This document shows, in pieces, positions 26,685 through 35,652 of a stretch of DNA of 64,000 bases. The notes beneath the pieces were generated by a model. It did no database searches. It saw only the letters and a program-made list of their open reading frames with translations, and was not told the origin of the DNA. Each line of letters opens with the position of its first letter. Within the stretch, counting starts at the first letter, position 1. The DNA comes from Gammaproteobacteria bacterium (GTDB lineage Bacteria; Pseudomonadota; Gammaproteobacteria; Pseudomonadales; Pseudohongiellaceae). Location: the NCBI GenBank assembly GCA_041395725.1, contig JAWKZW010000001.1, positions 3,478,501 through 3,542,500 on the forward strand, in the 5' to 3' direction. Made by a program: the position numbers and the translations under genes.

Positions 26685-28670
26685 ATGAATCCTTACAGTA
26701 TTAAACTTTCCAGGTCAGTCAAGCAGATCCTGCTCATGCTTTCTGACTACCTGCTGCTGTTTGTTACGCTTATTTTTTCGATGGCGTTGCTGGGTCAGGA
26801 TTTTTTCGCTTATAACCAGTCATTCTATTTCTACCTGCTGGCGGCCAATTTCGCCGGCATCCTTTTATTTGGCAAGCTGGGGCTCTATCGTGCCATTGTG
26901 CTTTACATGGGTTTTCAGTCGGTACTGGTTCTGCTGCAAGGGATCACCGCGGCCACGGCGCTGGTTGCAGCGGCGATAGTTCTCAGTGGTTATCAGTTGG
27001 ACACTTCCTACCCGCTGCTGGGAATTTACTGGATGATGTCGCTTTTGCTGATCGGTGGAAGCCGCTTCGTGGCGAAGATGATTCTGCAGGCATTGATCCA
27101 GAATTTTCGCCCCAAGGAGCCGGTAATCATTTACGGCGCCGGTAGCTCCGGCATGCAACTGGTTGCTGCTCTGCAAAGCGGTAATCAGTATCTGCCAGTG
27201 GCCTTTGTCGACGATGGTCAACAACTCGTCGGCAGCATGGTGCATGGCATCCGTGTGTACAACCCCAATGCGCTCTACGATCTTATCGGGTCCTATTCCG
27301 TCAGGCAGATTTTGCTGGCCATCCCGTCGGCAACCCATACTGAACGTAAAGAAATTCTGAATCGATTGGAACATCTTCCTGTGCACGTAAAGACCGTGCC
27401 CGACCTCTTCGAGATGGTGACTGGAAGAATGGGGGTCGATGAGATCAGGGATGTGGATATTGAGGACCTGCTTGGACGGGATACGGTTCCCCCCAATCCA
27501 GATTTGCTGGGTGCCTGTATCACCGGGCAGTCGGTTATGGTGACCGGAGCGGCCGGTTCTATCGGGGCGGAGTTGTGCCGGCAAATAATCCTGCTGCGTC
27601 CTGCCAGACTTGTGCTGTTGGATAATTTTGAGTTCGGTCTCTATACAATCGAAGGGGAATTGCAGGAAACCCTGGCGGGTCTTGATGCGTCCAGCCAGGT
27701 GGAAATAGTCTCTTTGCTTGGCTCGGTCTGTAACCGGGTGCAGATGGAGAATGCGATTGCCGAGTTTCAGCTGGATACCGTTTACCATGCTGCTGCTTAC
27801 AAACAGGTCCCCATGGTGGAAAAGAATATCATCGAGGGCGTTCAGAACAACATTTTCGGCACCCTGGTGGCGGCGACGGCGGCTGCTAAATTCGGCGTCA
27901 AAAACTTTGTCTTTATTTCCACCGACAAGGCTGTCCGTCCTACCAATATAATGGGTGCGACCAAGAGGTTTGCTGAGCAGATTCTGCAAGCCATGTCCCG
28001 TGATCAGAAGACCACCAAGTTCAGCATGGTCAGGTTTGGTAATGTGCTTGGTTCGTCCGGTTCAGTTGTGCCCTTATTCCGAAGACAGATTTCCCAGGGT
28101 GGTCCGGTAACTGTTACCCATCCTGAGGTGACCCGTTACTTTATGACCGTGCAGGAAGCAGCGCAGCTGGTGATTCAGGCAGGCTCCATGGCCGGTGGCG
28201 GAGATGTCTTTGTCCTTGACATGCATGAGCCTATCAAGATCATTGATCTGGCCAAAAAAATGATCCACTTGATGGGCTACGATGTGAAGGATGAGAAGTC
28301 TTACCGCGGAGACATTGCCATAGAATACACAGGCCTGAGGCCGGGCGAGAAACTGTACGAAGAATTGCTGATCGGTGAGTCTGTAACCGGAACCGACCAT
28401 CCTAAGATTCTGCGTGCCGAGGAAGAGTTTCTTCCCTGGAGCAAGCTGGCTGAGCTGATTCACCAATTGAAAAGCGCGTGTGCAGAAACTGACCTGGTGG
28501 GTGCCCGCGAGCTGTTGGTTGAGGCAGTGGACGGATTCGAACCGCAGGGTGATATTATGGACCCTTTGTGGTCCAACCGCAGGCAGGCACAGTTACCACT
28601 GGAAGACTCTCAGGTCGACACCGGCAGCCGGGTACCAGCTGCCAAGGTGACACATCTATTCAAGGACTAG
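26685..28670 (+). CDS. wbpM: WbpM/CapD-type membrane nucleoside-diphosphate-sugar 4,6-dehydratase
   Basis: A 661-residue protein. The N-terminus has four membrane helices (residues 14-125), followed by a first Rossmann-like domain (VIIYGAGSSGMQLV) and the catalytic SDR domain from residue 282 (VMVTGAAGSIGAELCRQI). FVFISTDKAVRPTNIMGATK gives the Ser and the Met-x-x-x-Lys variant of the catalytic triad typical of WbpM, FlaA1 and similar UDP-GlcNAc 4,6-dehydratases. It should make an activated deoxy-keto sugar (for example toward QuiNAc or FucNAc) for surface glycans. Gene name follows homology and location; sugar product not determined. Confidence 0.88.
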   Translation: MNPYSIKLSRSVKQILLMLSDYLLLFVTLIFSMALLGQDFFAYNQSFYFYLLAANFAGILLFGKLGLYRAIVLYMGFQSVLVLLQGITAATALVAAAIVLSGYQLDTSYPLLGIYWMMSLLLIGGSRFVAKMILQALIQNFRPKEPVIIYGAGSSGMQLVAALQSGNQYLPVAFVDDGQQLVGSMVHGIRVYNPNALYDLIGSYSVRQILLAIPSATHTERKEILNRLEHLPVHVKTVPDLFEMVTGRMGVDEIRDVDIEDLLGRDTVPPNPDLLGACITGQSVMVTGAAGSIGAELCRQIILLRPARLVLLDNFEFGLYTIEGELQETLAGLDASSQVEIVSLLGSVCNRVQMENAIAEFQLDTVYHAAAYKQVPMVEKNIIEGVQNNIFGTLVAATAAAKFGVKNFVFISTDKAVRPTNIMGATKRFAEQILQAMSRDQKTTKFSMVRFGNVLGSSGSVVPLFRRQISQGGPVTVTHPEVTRYFMTVQEAAQLVIQAGSMAGGGDVFVLDMHEPIKIIDLAKKMIHLMGYDVKDEKSYRGDIAIEYTGLRPGEKLYEELLIGESVTGTDHPKILRAEEEFLPWSKLAELIHQLKSACAETDLVGARELLVEAVDGFEPQGDIMDPLWSNRRQAQLPLEDSQVDTGSRVPAAKVTHLFKD

Positions 28671-28769
28671 ATAAAATAAACAGGCACAAAACTGTGTTGT
28701 CAGTGCCCCGGCCGGATCCAGGTCTGTGTCGGTGAGAAGATCCGCCGGCAGAAACCTGATAAATTCTGT

Positions 28770-29330
28770 TTATTGTTTGCGGCTGACAGAGTTAATAATC
28801 ACTGCCTCGGTGGGTACGTCGGCGTAGCCCCGGACTGTCCCGGTTTCCACTTTGGCGATTTCATCAACCACCTCCATTCCCTCAATGACCTGTCCGAACA
28901 CGGCATAACCGAAGCCTCGTGGTGTTTCATCCGTGTGGTTAAGGTAGGCATTATCCACCAGGTTGATAAAGAACTGTGAAGTAGCGCTGTCCACAACGCT
29001 GGTGCGCGCCATGGCGAGAGTGCCACGACGGTTCTGCACATCTGCCCGGGCCTCGTTTTTGATCGCGTCATAAGTTGATTTCTGCACCATGTCAACATCA
29101 AAACCGCCACCCTGAATCATGAAACCATTAATGACCCGGTGGAAGATAAGCCCGTCGTAGTAATCATTGTCGGTGTAGCGTAAAAAGTTTTCCACCGAGA
29201 TTGGTGCCTTGTCAGCAAACAGTTCTATGGTAATCGCGCCTTTGTTGGTTTCCATGACTACAACCGGGTTTTCCTGGGCCCATGCGGTAACACTGAAAAC
29301 CACAACCATTGACAATAATAATGCACGCAT
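28770..29330 (-). CDS. exported cyclophilin-type peptidyl-prolyl isomerase
   Basis: 186 residues with Sec signal peptide MRALLLSMVVVFSVTAWA, cleaved before QENP. The cyclophilin core shows GAITIELFADKAPISVENF, FHRVINGFMIQGGG, SATSQFFINLVDNAYLNH and GYAVFGQVIEGMEVVDEI. Compared with the copy at 3241-3843 it lacks the C-terminal charged extension and looks like the PpiA/RotA type. It faces wbpM tail to tail, with 99 bases between, and is monocistronic. Confidence 0.93.
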   Translation of the reverse strand: MRALLLSMVVVFSVTAWAQENPVVVMETNKGAITIELFADKAPISVENFLRYTDNDYYDGLIFHRVINGFMIQGGGFDVDMVQKSTYDAIKNEARADVQNRRGTLAMARTSVVDSATSQFFINLVDNAYLNHTDETPRGFGYAVFGQVIEGMEVVDEIAKVETGTVRGYADVPTEAVIINSVSRKQ

Positions 29331-29543
29331 CGCGTTGAATCTCCTTAAGAAATGGGTGAAACCGAACAGACACAGCTTCTTGTTGATTTAAGTGTAACTA
29401 TACAATACTTGATTCTGCCTACACCACCTGTCTAGCTGGCGTCTGTCTCAATACTGCGCTGTTTGATAGCGAGGCTGTTTGATCTGGATCGCAATACCGG
29501 GGCGGAGCGCTTTTTCGATCAGACCTGAAAAGAAGATAACGTA

Positions 29544-30658
29544 ATGAACAATAAGTATATTTCACCAATTTTAGCTGTTGACTTACTATTGATTTCTTTG
29601 CTGTTAACCGCCTGTGGAGACGCACCTTCTTCTGTCTCCTGAGTTGATCAGTTTATCAGCGATTTTACGGATGAATGGTTCAGGCAGGATCCCAACCAGG
29701 CTGTGCGAAGCCAATATTTCCAGGGGGACGAACAAGATGGGCTGAGTCGGGAATTAACCCCTGTGACGAGAGAGTGGCGCGAGCAGAGACTACTTCTCGC
29801 TCGACGTGGACTTGAACAACTTGCCAGCTTTGATTGGGGCTCAATGTCTGACAATCAGCGGCTTTCCGCAGAAATCATGCAGTGGCAGTTACAAAGCCTT
29901 ATCGATAGCGAGCAATTTATCGATTATGACTTTCCGCTGCAGCAGATGAACGGGGTAAATGTCGGGCTGATCAACCAGCTAGATGTGACCGATCTGACTG
30001 CGGAGGAAATTCACACTATCGGGTTACAGGAAGTAGCAAGAATTGAAGAGGAAATGGACCGCCAGCAGACGGCAGTCGCCCCGGTATTTTTCAAATGCCA
30101 CTGAGACCAAGCCGGCTGACGCAGTTCGGTCTTCGCTCACTGGTCTATCATGAAACTGTGCCCGGCCATCATTTTCAGATCGCTTTGACAGTGGAGACCA
30201 CAAGCTTACCCGCCTTCAGGCAGATACGGGCGCTGGGGATTGTCCGCAAGCAGCGAAGGCTGGGGCTTCTATGCCGAACGTTTTGCCACAGAGGACGGTT
30301 GGTATGATTACGATGCGATTGGCAGGCTGGGACAATTGAATAGCGAACTGTTCCGGGCCAGAAGACTGGTAGTTGATACCGGCCTTCATGCCATGGGCTG
30401 GACGCGTCAGCAAGCAATTGATTTTGGAATTGAGGCCAGTGAGGTTGAACGCTATGTCGTGATGCCCGCTCAGGCCTGCTCCTACATGATCGGCCAGTTA
30501 AGAATCATAGAATTGCGTGAGCGGGCGCGGGACAGGCTCGGTGACCAGTTTTCACTGCGGGAATACCATAACCAGGTGCTGGCTGTGGGCATTGTTCCCT
30601 TACAATTCTGGAGCAGAGAATCGATAAGTACATCGCAGAAAAACACGGTGCGGCCTAG
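29544..30658 (+). pseudogene. DUF885 family lipoprotein, degraded
   Basis: Remains of a DUF885 (M32-like, HExxH-type) exported protein. It opens with ATG 29544 and a lipoprotein signal (LLLISLLLTACGD, lipobox LTAC), then hits an in-frame TGA at 29640. The same frame resumes with DEWFRQDPNQAVRSQYFQG and runs to about 30080. A frameshift in a T-run leads to MPLRPSRLTQFGLRSLVYHE and the family motif HETVPGHHFQ; a second shift near 30240 leads to SEGWGFYAERFATEDG; a third near 30600 restores TILEQRIDKYIAEKHGAA before TAG at 30656. Family members are near 600 residues, so about 200 residues are also deleted from the middle. Several independent lesions make this a true pseudogene. Confidence 0.85.
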
Positions 30659-30670
30659 CAGGCTCGCAAG

Positions 30671-30699
30671 GTCAGGTGCTTTGGGGAAAAGCACCTGAC
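30671..30699. repeat. perfect 11-base hairpin after the DUF885 pseudogene
   Basis: GTCAGGTGCTT (30671-30681) pairs with AAGCACCTGAC (30689-30699) around a seven-base loop. No T-run follows on the plus strand, so it is a weak terminator at best; it may be the former terminator of the broken gene or the 3' boundary between it and the convergent antiporter gene. Confidence 0.55.
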
Positions 30700-30772
30700 A
30701 CCGCAGTAATCACTTGCGCCAGCTTTCCTGTCTAACACTCACCACCAGCAAGTCAAGGCCGAATTCCGCTTT

Positions 30773-32608
30773 TTATTCGTGGCCTGGTTGGTTTATGTGA
30801 GACCCAGGACTCTCGCCGGCTGCCTCACTCTCACTTTGTAGCAGGCGGCGAAACTCTGTTGCGGCATCCTGTGCGGTTTGAATCATGGATTCATGGTCGT
30901 CAACCAGTGCAGCCTGCTGTTCGATCAACTTGTTATCAAGTTGCGAGAAAGTTGCAATCATGGAGTTCGCTTCCTCCGGTTCGCAGCCAAGGGCCAGCAG
31001 AACACTGCGGGAAATCTCCAGGCTGGACAACAGTGTGTCCCGAATTACAAAATCCACTTCCAGGTTTCGTAAACGAATCTCATGGTGGCGATTTCGAGCT
31101 CTGGCCATGATGCGCAAATTCGGATACCGCCGCTTCAGCTGGCGGGTGATCTGAATACTCTTTTCAACGTCATCAATGCAGAGCGCGAGGATTTTTGCCT
31201 CTTCCACGTGTGCTGACTCCAACAGGGAGAGATGCAACAGATCACCGTAGTAGACTTTATTGCCGAACTGGCGCACGAGTTTGACCTGCGCCGGGTTAGT
31301 GTCTATCGCGGTAAAGGGAATTCCCTGGGCGGTTAATATTCGTCCTAGTATTTGGCCGACACGTCCAAATCCGGCGATAACAATAGCGGGGTTGCCTTTA
31401 TCAACTGAGTCGCCCGAAGGCAGGCCCAGTGCAGCCAGCTCTTCTTCGCTGGTCTGTTCTGTGCTGGTGGCATGGGTGACAATCTTCAGTATAAGAGGAG
31501 TCATGGCCATTGATACCGTCACTATCATGACGAGTTGATCTTTCAGAGTGGAATCCAAGATCAGAACCTGGCTGGCCAGGGTGAACGCCACGAAACCAAA
31601 CTCGCCACCCTGGCAAAGGTAGGCTGACAATCGCAGGCTGCGACGATTGTCCAGGCCATGCAGTCTGCCAATAGGATAGAGGACGGCAATTTTCAGGAGG
31701 ATCAGTGCTACTACTCCCCCGATAACAACTGCCCAGCTGTTAACCAGGATAAGAATGTTGGTCGACATACCAACTGCCATGAAAAATAAGCCCAATAACA
31801 GCGCCTTGAATGGCGCGATGTCCGCTTCCAGCTGGTGTCGGTATTCTGAATCAGCGACCAGGACGCCTGCCAGAAACGCCCCGAGGCCCATAGATAGACC
31901 GATAGATTCCATGATCAGAGCAGACCCGATTACCAGCAGCAGGGCGGTGGCCGTAAAAGCCTCCTGAACTCTCGTCCAGGCAACAAGGCGCAGAAAAGGG
32001 ATGAGCAGGTAATGGCCGGCTAAGATAAATCCACAAAAAATTAACAGAGCGAGCCAACCCCCGACAGAGTCGTGACTGGCGCTGTCCTGCGCAGCTTCGC
32101 CGAGGGCCAGCATCGGAATAATCGTCAGAAACGGGATGATGGCCAGATCCTGAAACAGCAGAATGCCGAATGCCAGCTTTCCCTGGCTGGAGGTCAGTTC
32201 ATTGTTGTCAGCCAGCAATCGGAGAGCAAAGGCCGTACTCGACAATGCCAGTCCAAAACTGACAACGATGCCGGTCTGCCAGCTCATAGAGGTCAGTTGC
32301 AGGAGCAGAAATAACACCAGGCCGGTAACGGCTAACTGCAGGCTGCCAGCCCCAAAAATGAGTTTGCGCAGGGCCCACAGGCGACGTGGCTGCAGTTCCA
32401 GGCCTATTATGAACAACAGAAAGACCACGCCTATTTCTGAAAAATGAAGAATATCTTCTGTACTGTTGATAAAGCCCAGTACCGAGGGACCAATCAGGAT
32501 TCCGGCGCCGACAAAAGCAAGGACGGCACCAATGCGGGATATTTTTCCGAATAGTGCGCCGAATGCTGCGGCAAGAAGCAGTACGGTAATTTCTGTAAGA
32601 AGGCTCAT
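30773..32608 (-). CDS. CPA2 family cation:proton antiporter with RCK domain (Kef/YbaL type)
   Basis: A 611-residue inner-membrane transporter. Residues 1-380 hold about 12 membrane helices with CPA2 features (IGVVFLLFIIGLELQPRRLW, LSSTAFALRLLADNNELTSSQG, GAFLAGVLVADSEYRHQLEADI, LCQGGEFGFVAF). Residues 405-530 form an RCK/TrkA-N domain with IVIAGFGRVGQILGRIL, and a short regulatory tail follows. Family members exchange K+ or Na+ for protons, gated by glutathione adducts or nucleotides. Ion specificity is not determinable here. ATG at 32608. Confidence 0.9.
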   Translation of the reverse strand: MSLLTEITVLLLAAAFGALFGKISRIGAVLAFVGAGILIGPSVLGFINSTEDILHFSEIGVVFLLFIIGLELQPRRLWALRKLIFGAGSLQLAVTGLVLFLLLQLTSMSWQTGIVVSFGLALSSTAFALRLLADNNELTSSQGKLAFGILLFQDLAIIPFLTIIPMLALGEAAQDSASHDSVGGWLALLIFCGFILAGHYLLIPFLRLVAWTRVQEAFTATALLLVIGSALIMESIGLSMGLGAFLAGVLVADSEYRHQLEADIAPFKALLLGLFFMAVGMSTNILILVNSWAVVIGGVVALILLKIAVLYPIGRLHGLDNRRSLRLSAYLCQGGEFGFVAFTLASQVLILDSTLKDQLVMIVTVSMAMTPLILKIVTHATSTEQTSEEELAALGLPSGDSVDKGNPAIVIAGFGRVGQILGRILTAQGIPFTAIDTNPAQVKLVRQFGNKVYYGDLLHLSLLESAHVEEAKILALCIDDVEKSIQITRQLKRRYPNLRIMARARNRHHEIRLRNLEVDFVIRDTLLSSLEISRSVLLALGCEPEEANSMIATFSQLDNKLIEQQAALVDDHESMIQTAQDAATEFRRLLQSESEAAGESPGSHINQPGHE

Positions 32609-33333
32609 GTTTTGGTCTCAGGGTGAAATCAGAAATTCAGATTCTGTCAGATGGTCAATTTGCAATGCAGATCTTTCGGTTTCAGTCTGACTTATAGTAT
32701 CGGCAACATCGTTGCGAAGCGAGTGGATTGGTTCAACTCATTCAGGGAACCTCTGATTGATTTGAGAAACGCTCTGCGGGAGTCTGACGGGCGTCACTAC
32801 AAGGCGTCTTGCGCAGGAAGTGGCCCAGCCCCTGCCAAACGTGACAACGCCGCAGGGGCGCCCGACAGGCCCCGCCCGAAGGGGCTTTCAGGCGAGCGCA
32901 CTACCTTCGTTGCCTCGCCTTGACAGGCCGATGCTGAATGAAATGGCTGAGTCTCGATTCACGGCAAAAAGCAGTAAGCTGGCGCCTTGACTGCGACAAT
33001 AAACGCCCGTTCCATAAAACTCCAAGGGTGTGTTCGCGCCTAACCGCAAACATCGAGCGCAGCTCACGTCATCCGGAAAAGGCGAGGGGAGGGATGGGGC
33101 GGGAAGGGCGGGGAGCAATAAGGGCAAAGACCGGTTTCTTACAGCTAAACCACGTTTGCCTCTACGCAACAGAACCACCGGGCAGGCTGGGAAAACAACT
33201 TCGACAGACTGGATGGTATTGATCGAATCACGGTGATCAAGCGCGCAGAGGGCTCTGCGCGCAGTTTCACTCAACGACTTTAATTCAGGGAATAGTACCG
33301 ATAAAAGACAGATCAACAAGTTGAAAGATCAGA
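32609..33333. other. 725-base region with no recognised gene
   Basis: Between the antiporter and the LuxR-type gene no protein with recognisable similarity is seen. It holds a solo IS5-like end (GGGAACCTCTGATT from 32745), a very GC-rich stretch (about 32815-32900), and a perfect 10-base palindromic hairpin, GCGCGCAGAG/CTCTGCGCGC, at 33241-33262. The 143-codon reverse ORF at 32888-33319 has biased, low-complexity composition and is not called. The region is probably decayed mobile DNA. Confidence 0.5.
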
Positions 33334-33360
33334 TTGACGGGATCGGATAACACAAACACT

Positions 33361-33624
33361 ATGCCGAGCACGTCGCTACCCACCACCCTGGTTCTGAAGC
33401 AGTTTTCCGATGCTCAAAGTGCTGACGAGGGATCTCCGCTCACGCAAAGAGAAAGCCAGGTGCTTTGCCTTGTCGCATCCGGTGCCAGCAGTCCAGTCGT
33501 GGCAGCAGAGTTGAATATCAGCAAATATACTGTGGAGGATCACCTAAAACAGATCTATCGAAAGCTCAACATATCAAGTCGCGCTGAAGCTGCATTGGCG
33601 GCCAGGCGATTGAAGCTGATCTAG
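33361..33624 (+). CDS. LuxR-type DNA-binding domain protein (HTH only)
   Basis: An 87-residue protein consisting almost only of a LuxR/GerE helix-turn-helix: SPLTQRESQVLCLVASG, VAAELNISKYTVEDHLKQI and YRKLNISSRAEAALAA are textbook positions of the four helices. There is no receiver or autoinducer-binding domain. The frame also opens at TTG 33334; ATG 33361 is preferred. No cognate sensor is nearby. It could be a minimal regulator like the GerE type, or the 3' end of a longer regulator whose front has been lost. The TAG stop (33622-33624) abuts the end of an IS-like element. Confidence 0.75.
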   Translation: MPSTSLPTTLVLKQFSDAQSADEGSPLTQRESQVLCLVASGASSPVVAAELNISKYTVEDHLKQIYRKLNISSRAEAALAARRLKLI

Positions 33625-34064
33625 GGAGCCTCTAGAAATGGTACTCCCGCGAAGTGTCTGGAGAACTGTAATTTCGAAAGCCAAGGTTTCTATCCGCTCT
33701 CAAAACTATTCAGATATTCTGGAGTCAGATTGTGCTCGAATTGAGATGCTAAAGATAATCCCTGCTGAGATGAACAATAAATTGAGCTGCATAATCAGAC
33801 TCCGAGCGGTCAAATTCTTCCGGAACAGCCTTTTCTGAAAAGCAGCAGAAAAATTAATGTGTTTCTGAAATACACTCCGAGAATCCGCAACGCTATTCAA
33901 TATCATCAAGAAAATCTGAGCCCAAACGCCCCCAGGCCAACAGTCGACCAATTACGTTCTAGCCGACTGGTTCCTGTGCAATAGAGTTCGCTTATCACAA
34001 AATTGGTGATCGTGTAAAAATTCCTGAAAGTTACAAAGTGGTACCTAAATCAGAGGCTCCTTAG
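33621..34064. mobile_element. non-autonomous IS5-like element with terminal inverted repeats
   Basis: A 436-base unit (33625-34060) has imperfect inverted ends: GGAGCCTCTAGAAATGGTAC at the left and, reading inward from the right, GGAGCCTCTGATTTAGGTAC. They are flanked by CTAG (33621-33624) and TTAG (34061-34064), both fitting the YTAR target of the IS5 group. The interior has no transposase similarity; the 66-codon ORF at 33638-33838 resembles nothing known. The ends resemble those of the decayed IS5 copy at 36577-37735 (GAACCTCTGA), so that family may have mobilised it. Confidence 0.6.
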
Positions 34065-34112
34065 TCTTTCAGCCTAAGACTGTACCGCTCGCGGCAATCC
34101 GTTGGTGGAACG

Positions 34113-34146
34113 GAAAAGCCCCGCCAAGGCAAACCGTGGCGGGGCT
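34113..34146 (-). terminator. terminator of the PEP-CTERM gene
   Basis: Perfect 10-base stem AGCCCCGCCA (34117-34126) with TGGCGGGGCT (34137-34146). Read on the minus strand it is followed by TTTTCC, and it lies about 20 bases past the stop codon of the PEP-CTERM gene. Confidence 0.8.
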
Positions 34147-34166
34147 GCGGGCTTCTTGCTAATCAA

Positions 34167-35069
34167 CTATCCGGCGGTCTTACTACGCTGGCGCCTGCGC
34201 CCGAGTCCGGCCAGTCCGAGTCCAATCAACAGAAGCGTGGATGGTTCTGGTACGTCGAAAACGGGTTCAGTGCTGATCGCAAAGCCGAACTGTATCGTTG
34301 TTCTCGCATTTTCAGCGGTCCTAAAACCCTGACAACCGTTTGCAAGGCTGACTGCGGCACATTCGCCATCAAGCAATGTGCCAATTGGCGCAGCGCCGCC
34401 AAATTCATCAGTAACAAGAATGCTGGCCAGATAATCATTGCCATCGTAACTGAATGGGAGGTTCAAGGTTGGAATTGCCAAGATACCGAACAGGTCTCCA
34501 CACGGGGTTGCTGTACCCCCGGCACACGGTCCGTTGTTACTAGTCTCGAGAAAGTTGAATTGAAAGTTCAAAGAAGGTGCGGAAATAGCAGGACCGGCAG
34601 CGGGCGCAACCGGAGTTAAGGTTAGAGTATCAAGAATAGACCCGCCTGTTAAGGTATCAAAGCCTGAGTCAATTGGATTATTCCAATGGGAAAAATTGAC
34701 GCCTATCCCGATTTCACTACCACTCGGGACACCTCCGCCAATCACTGTATCTACCGATCCGGTTGCTGGCCCGCCGCCGGTGAAGGTCACAGGATTTACA
34801 GATCCATTCCCGATGGTCAAGGCGCTTCGTTCACCATCAGTGATATCAACCTGATTCTGGGTAAAAGAACCACCGGTCTGTCCCCACGATAATTCGTAGT
34901 CAGAAGTAGTCTGTGTGCCGGTTGTACCTGAGAAGGTAGCCCCGGTAAATTTTGCATTGGTGGAGTAACTCCATGTCGTGACAACGGGCCCCGCAAAACT
35001 GGCTGTTGAAAACACTGTTAGCGCCACACCGGACGCCATTAAAGCGATAGCTTTCTTGAAGTTTTTCAT
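34167..35069 (-). CDS. PEP-CTERM sorting domain protein
   Basis: A 300-residue exported protein. It has an N-terminal signal peptide (KAIALMASGVALTVFSTASFAG) and a C-terminal PEP-CTERM tripartite signal: VPEPSTLLLIGLGLAGLG followed by the basic RRRQRSK. Exosortase would process the tail and release or anchor the protein at the surface. The middle is a Gly/Thr/Ser-rich beta-type sequence with a pair of cysteines in NGPCAGGTATPCGD and two more near ECAAVSLANGCQG. The family resembles NF038-type PEP-CTERM proteins of unknown function. No exosortase gene is in the window. A downstream terminator closes the gene, which is monocistronic. Confidence 0.88.
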   Translation of the reverse strand: MKNFKKAIALMASGVALTVFSTASFAGPVVTTWSYSTNAKFTGATFSGTTGTQTTSDYELSWGQTGGSFTQNQVDITDGERSALTIGNGSVNPVTFTGGGPATGSVDTVIGGGVPSGSEIGIGVNFSHWNNPIDSGFDTLTGGSILDTLTLTPVAPAAGPAISAPSLNFQFNFLETSNNGPCAGGTATPCGDLFGILAIPTLNLPFSYDGNDYLASILVTDEFGGAAPIGTLLDGECAAVSLANGCQGFRTAENARTTIQFGFAISTEPVFDVPEPSTLLLIGLGLAGLGRRRQRSKTAG

Positions 35070-35652
35070 AGTTGACCGTCTACCGTCCTGTGTAAAATGG
35101 GAGAGGAAATTATGTAGGACTTGGTCCTATCTGTCGGAATACGATGCAAAAAAAATACCAGAATTCTTATATCTCTGATTTTATGGTTCTTTTTACAGTT
35201 GGCCCAAGAATTCTCTGTGTGAAATTGTAAGGTTTTTTGACAGCCTTGCTCTCGAGATAGTTGAGGGTGCCCCACCTGCACAAGTCTCAGAACTCTGGGG
35301 GCTGAGACAGGGTATTGGCCGGACTCGGGAGAGTCCCACGGCCCAAATCGAAAACGATTAGAATTTAAGCCTGTTTTGGCATGGACCGCTTTGCCGGCCT
35401 TGACAATACTTCAGGTTGGGCGCAATACGGCGAAAGCTGCAAAGCCCTGACTTTGTGGGCTCTATCCGACCGGGATTCCGTCCCCGTTGCCCAGTCATGG
35501 ATTGCCACCGGTCTTTTCGTCTATGTCCACCCGGTAGTGAAGCAGCCACTTCTTCGCCAGCCGTGCAGCCGCTAACTTTCGCTTCGATTCTCTGGGTCAA
35601 AAGTTGTGAAGAAGATACGTGTCAGGTAACGCCTGCTCTGATGCCCGGATTT
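35070..35652. other. 583-base region upstream of the PEP-CTERM gene
   Basis: The part nearest 35070 is AT-rich and must carry the PEP-CTERM promoter. The stretch 35380-35600 shows fragments of coding-like sequence on the minus strand (LLHYRVDIDEKTGGNP and nearby) broken by stops; it looks like debris of a lost gene or transposase that I cannot name. The 247-codon plus-strand ORF that begins here runs antisense through the cyclic-nucleotide protein and is not called. Confidence 0.4.

Noticed and set aside
32888..33319. 143-codon minus-strand ORF
   Set aside because: Low-complexity Leu/Pro/Ser-rich translation without motifs or ribosome-binding site, in a region with mobile-element scars.
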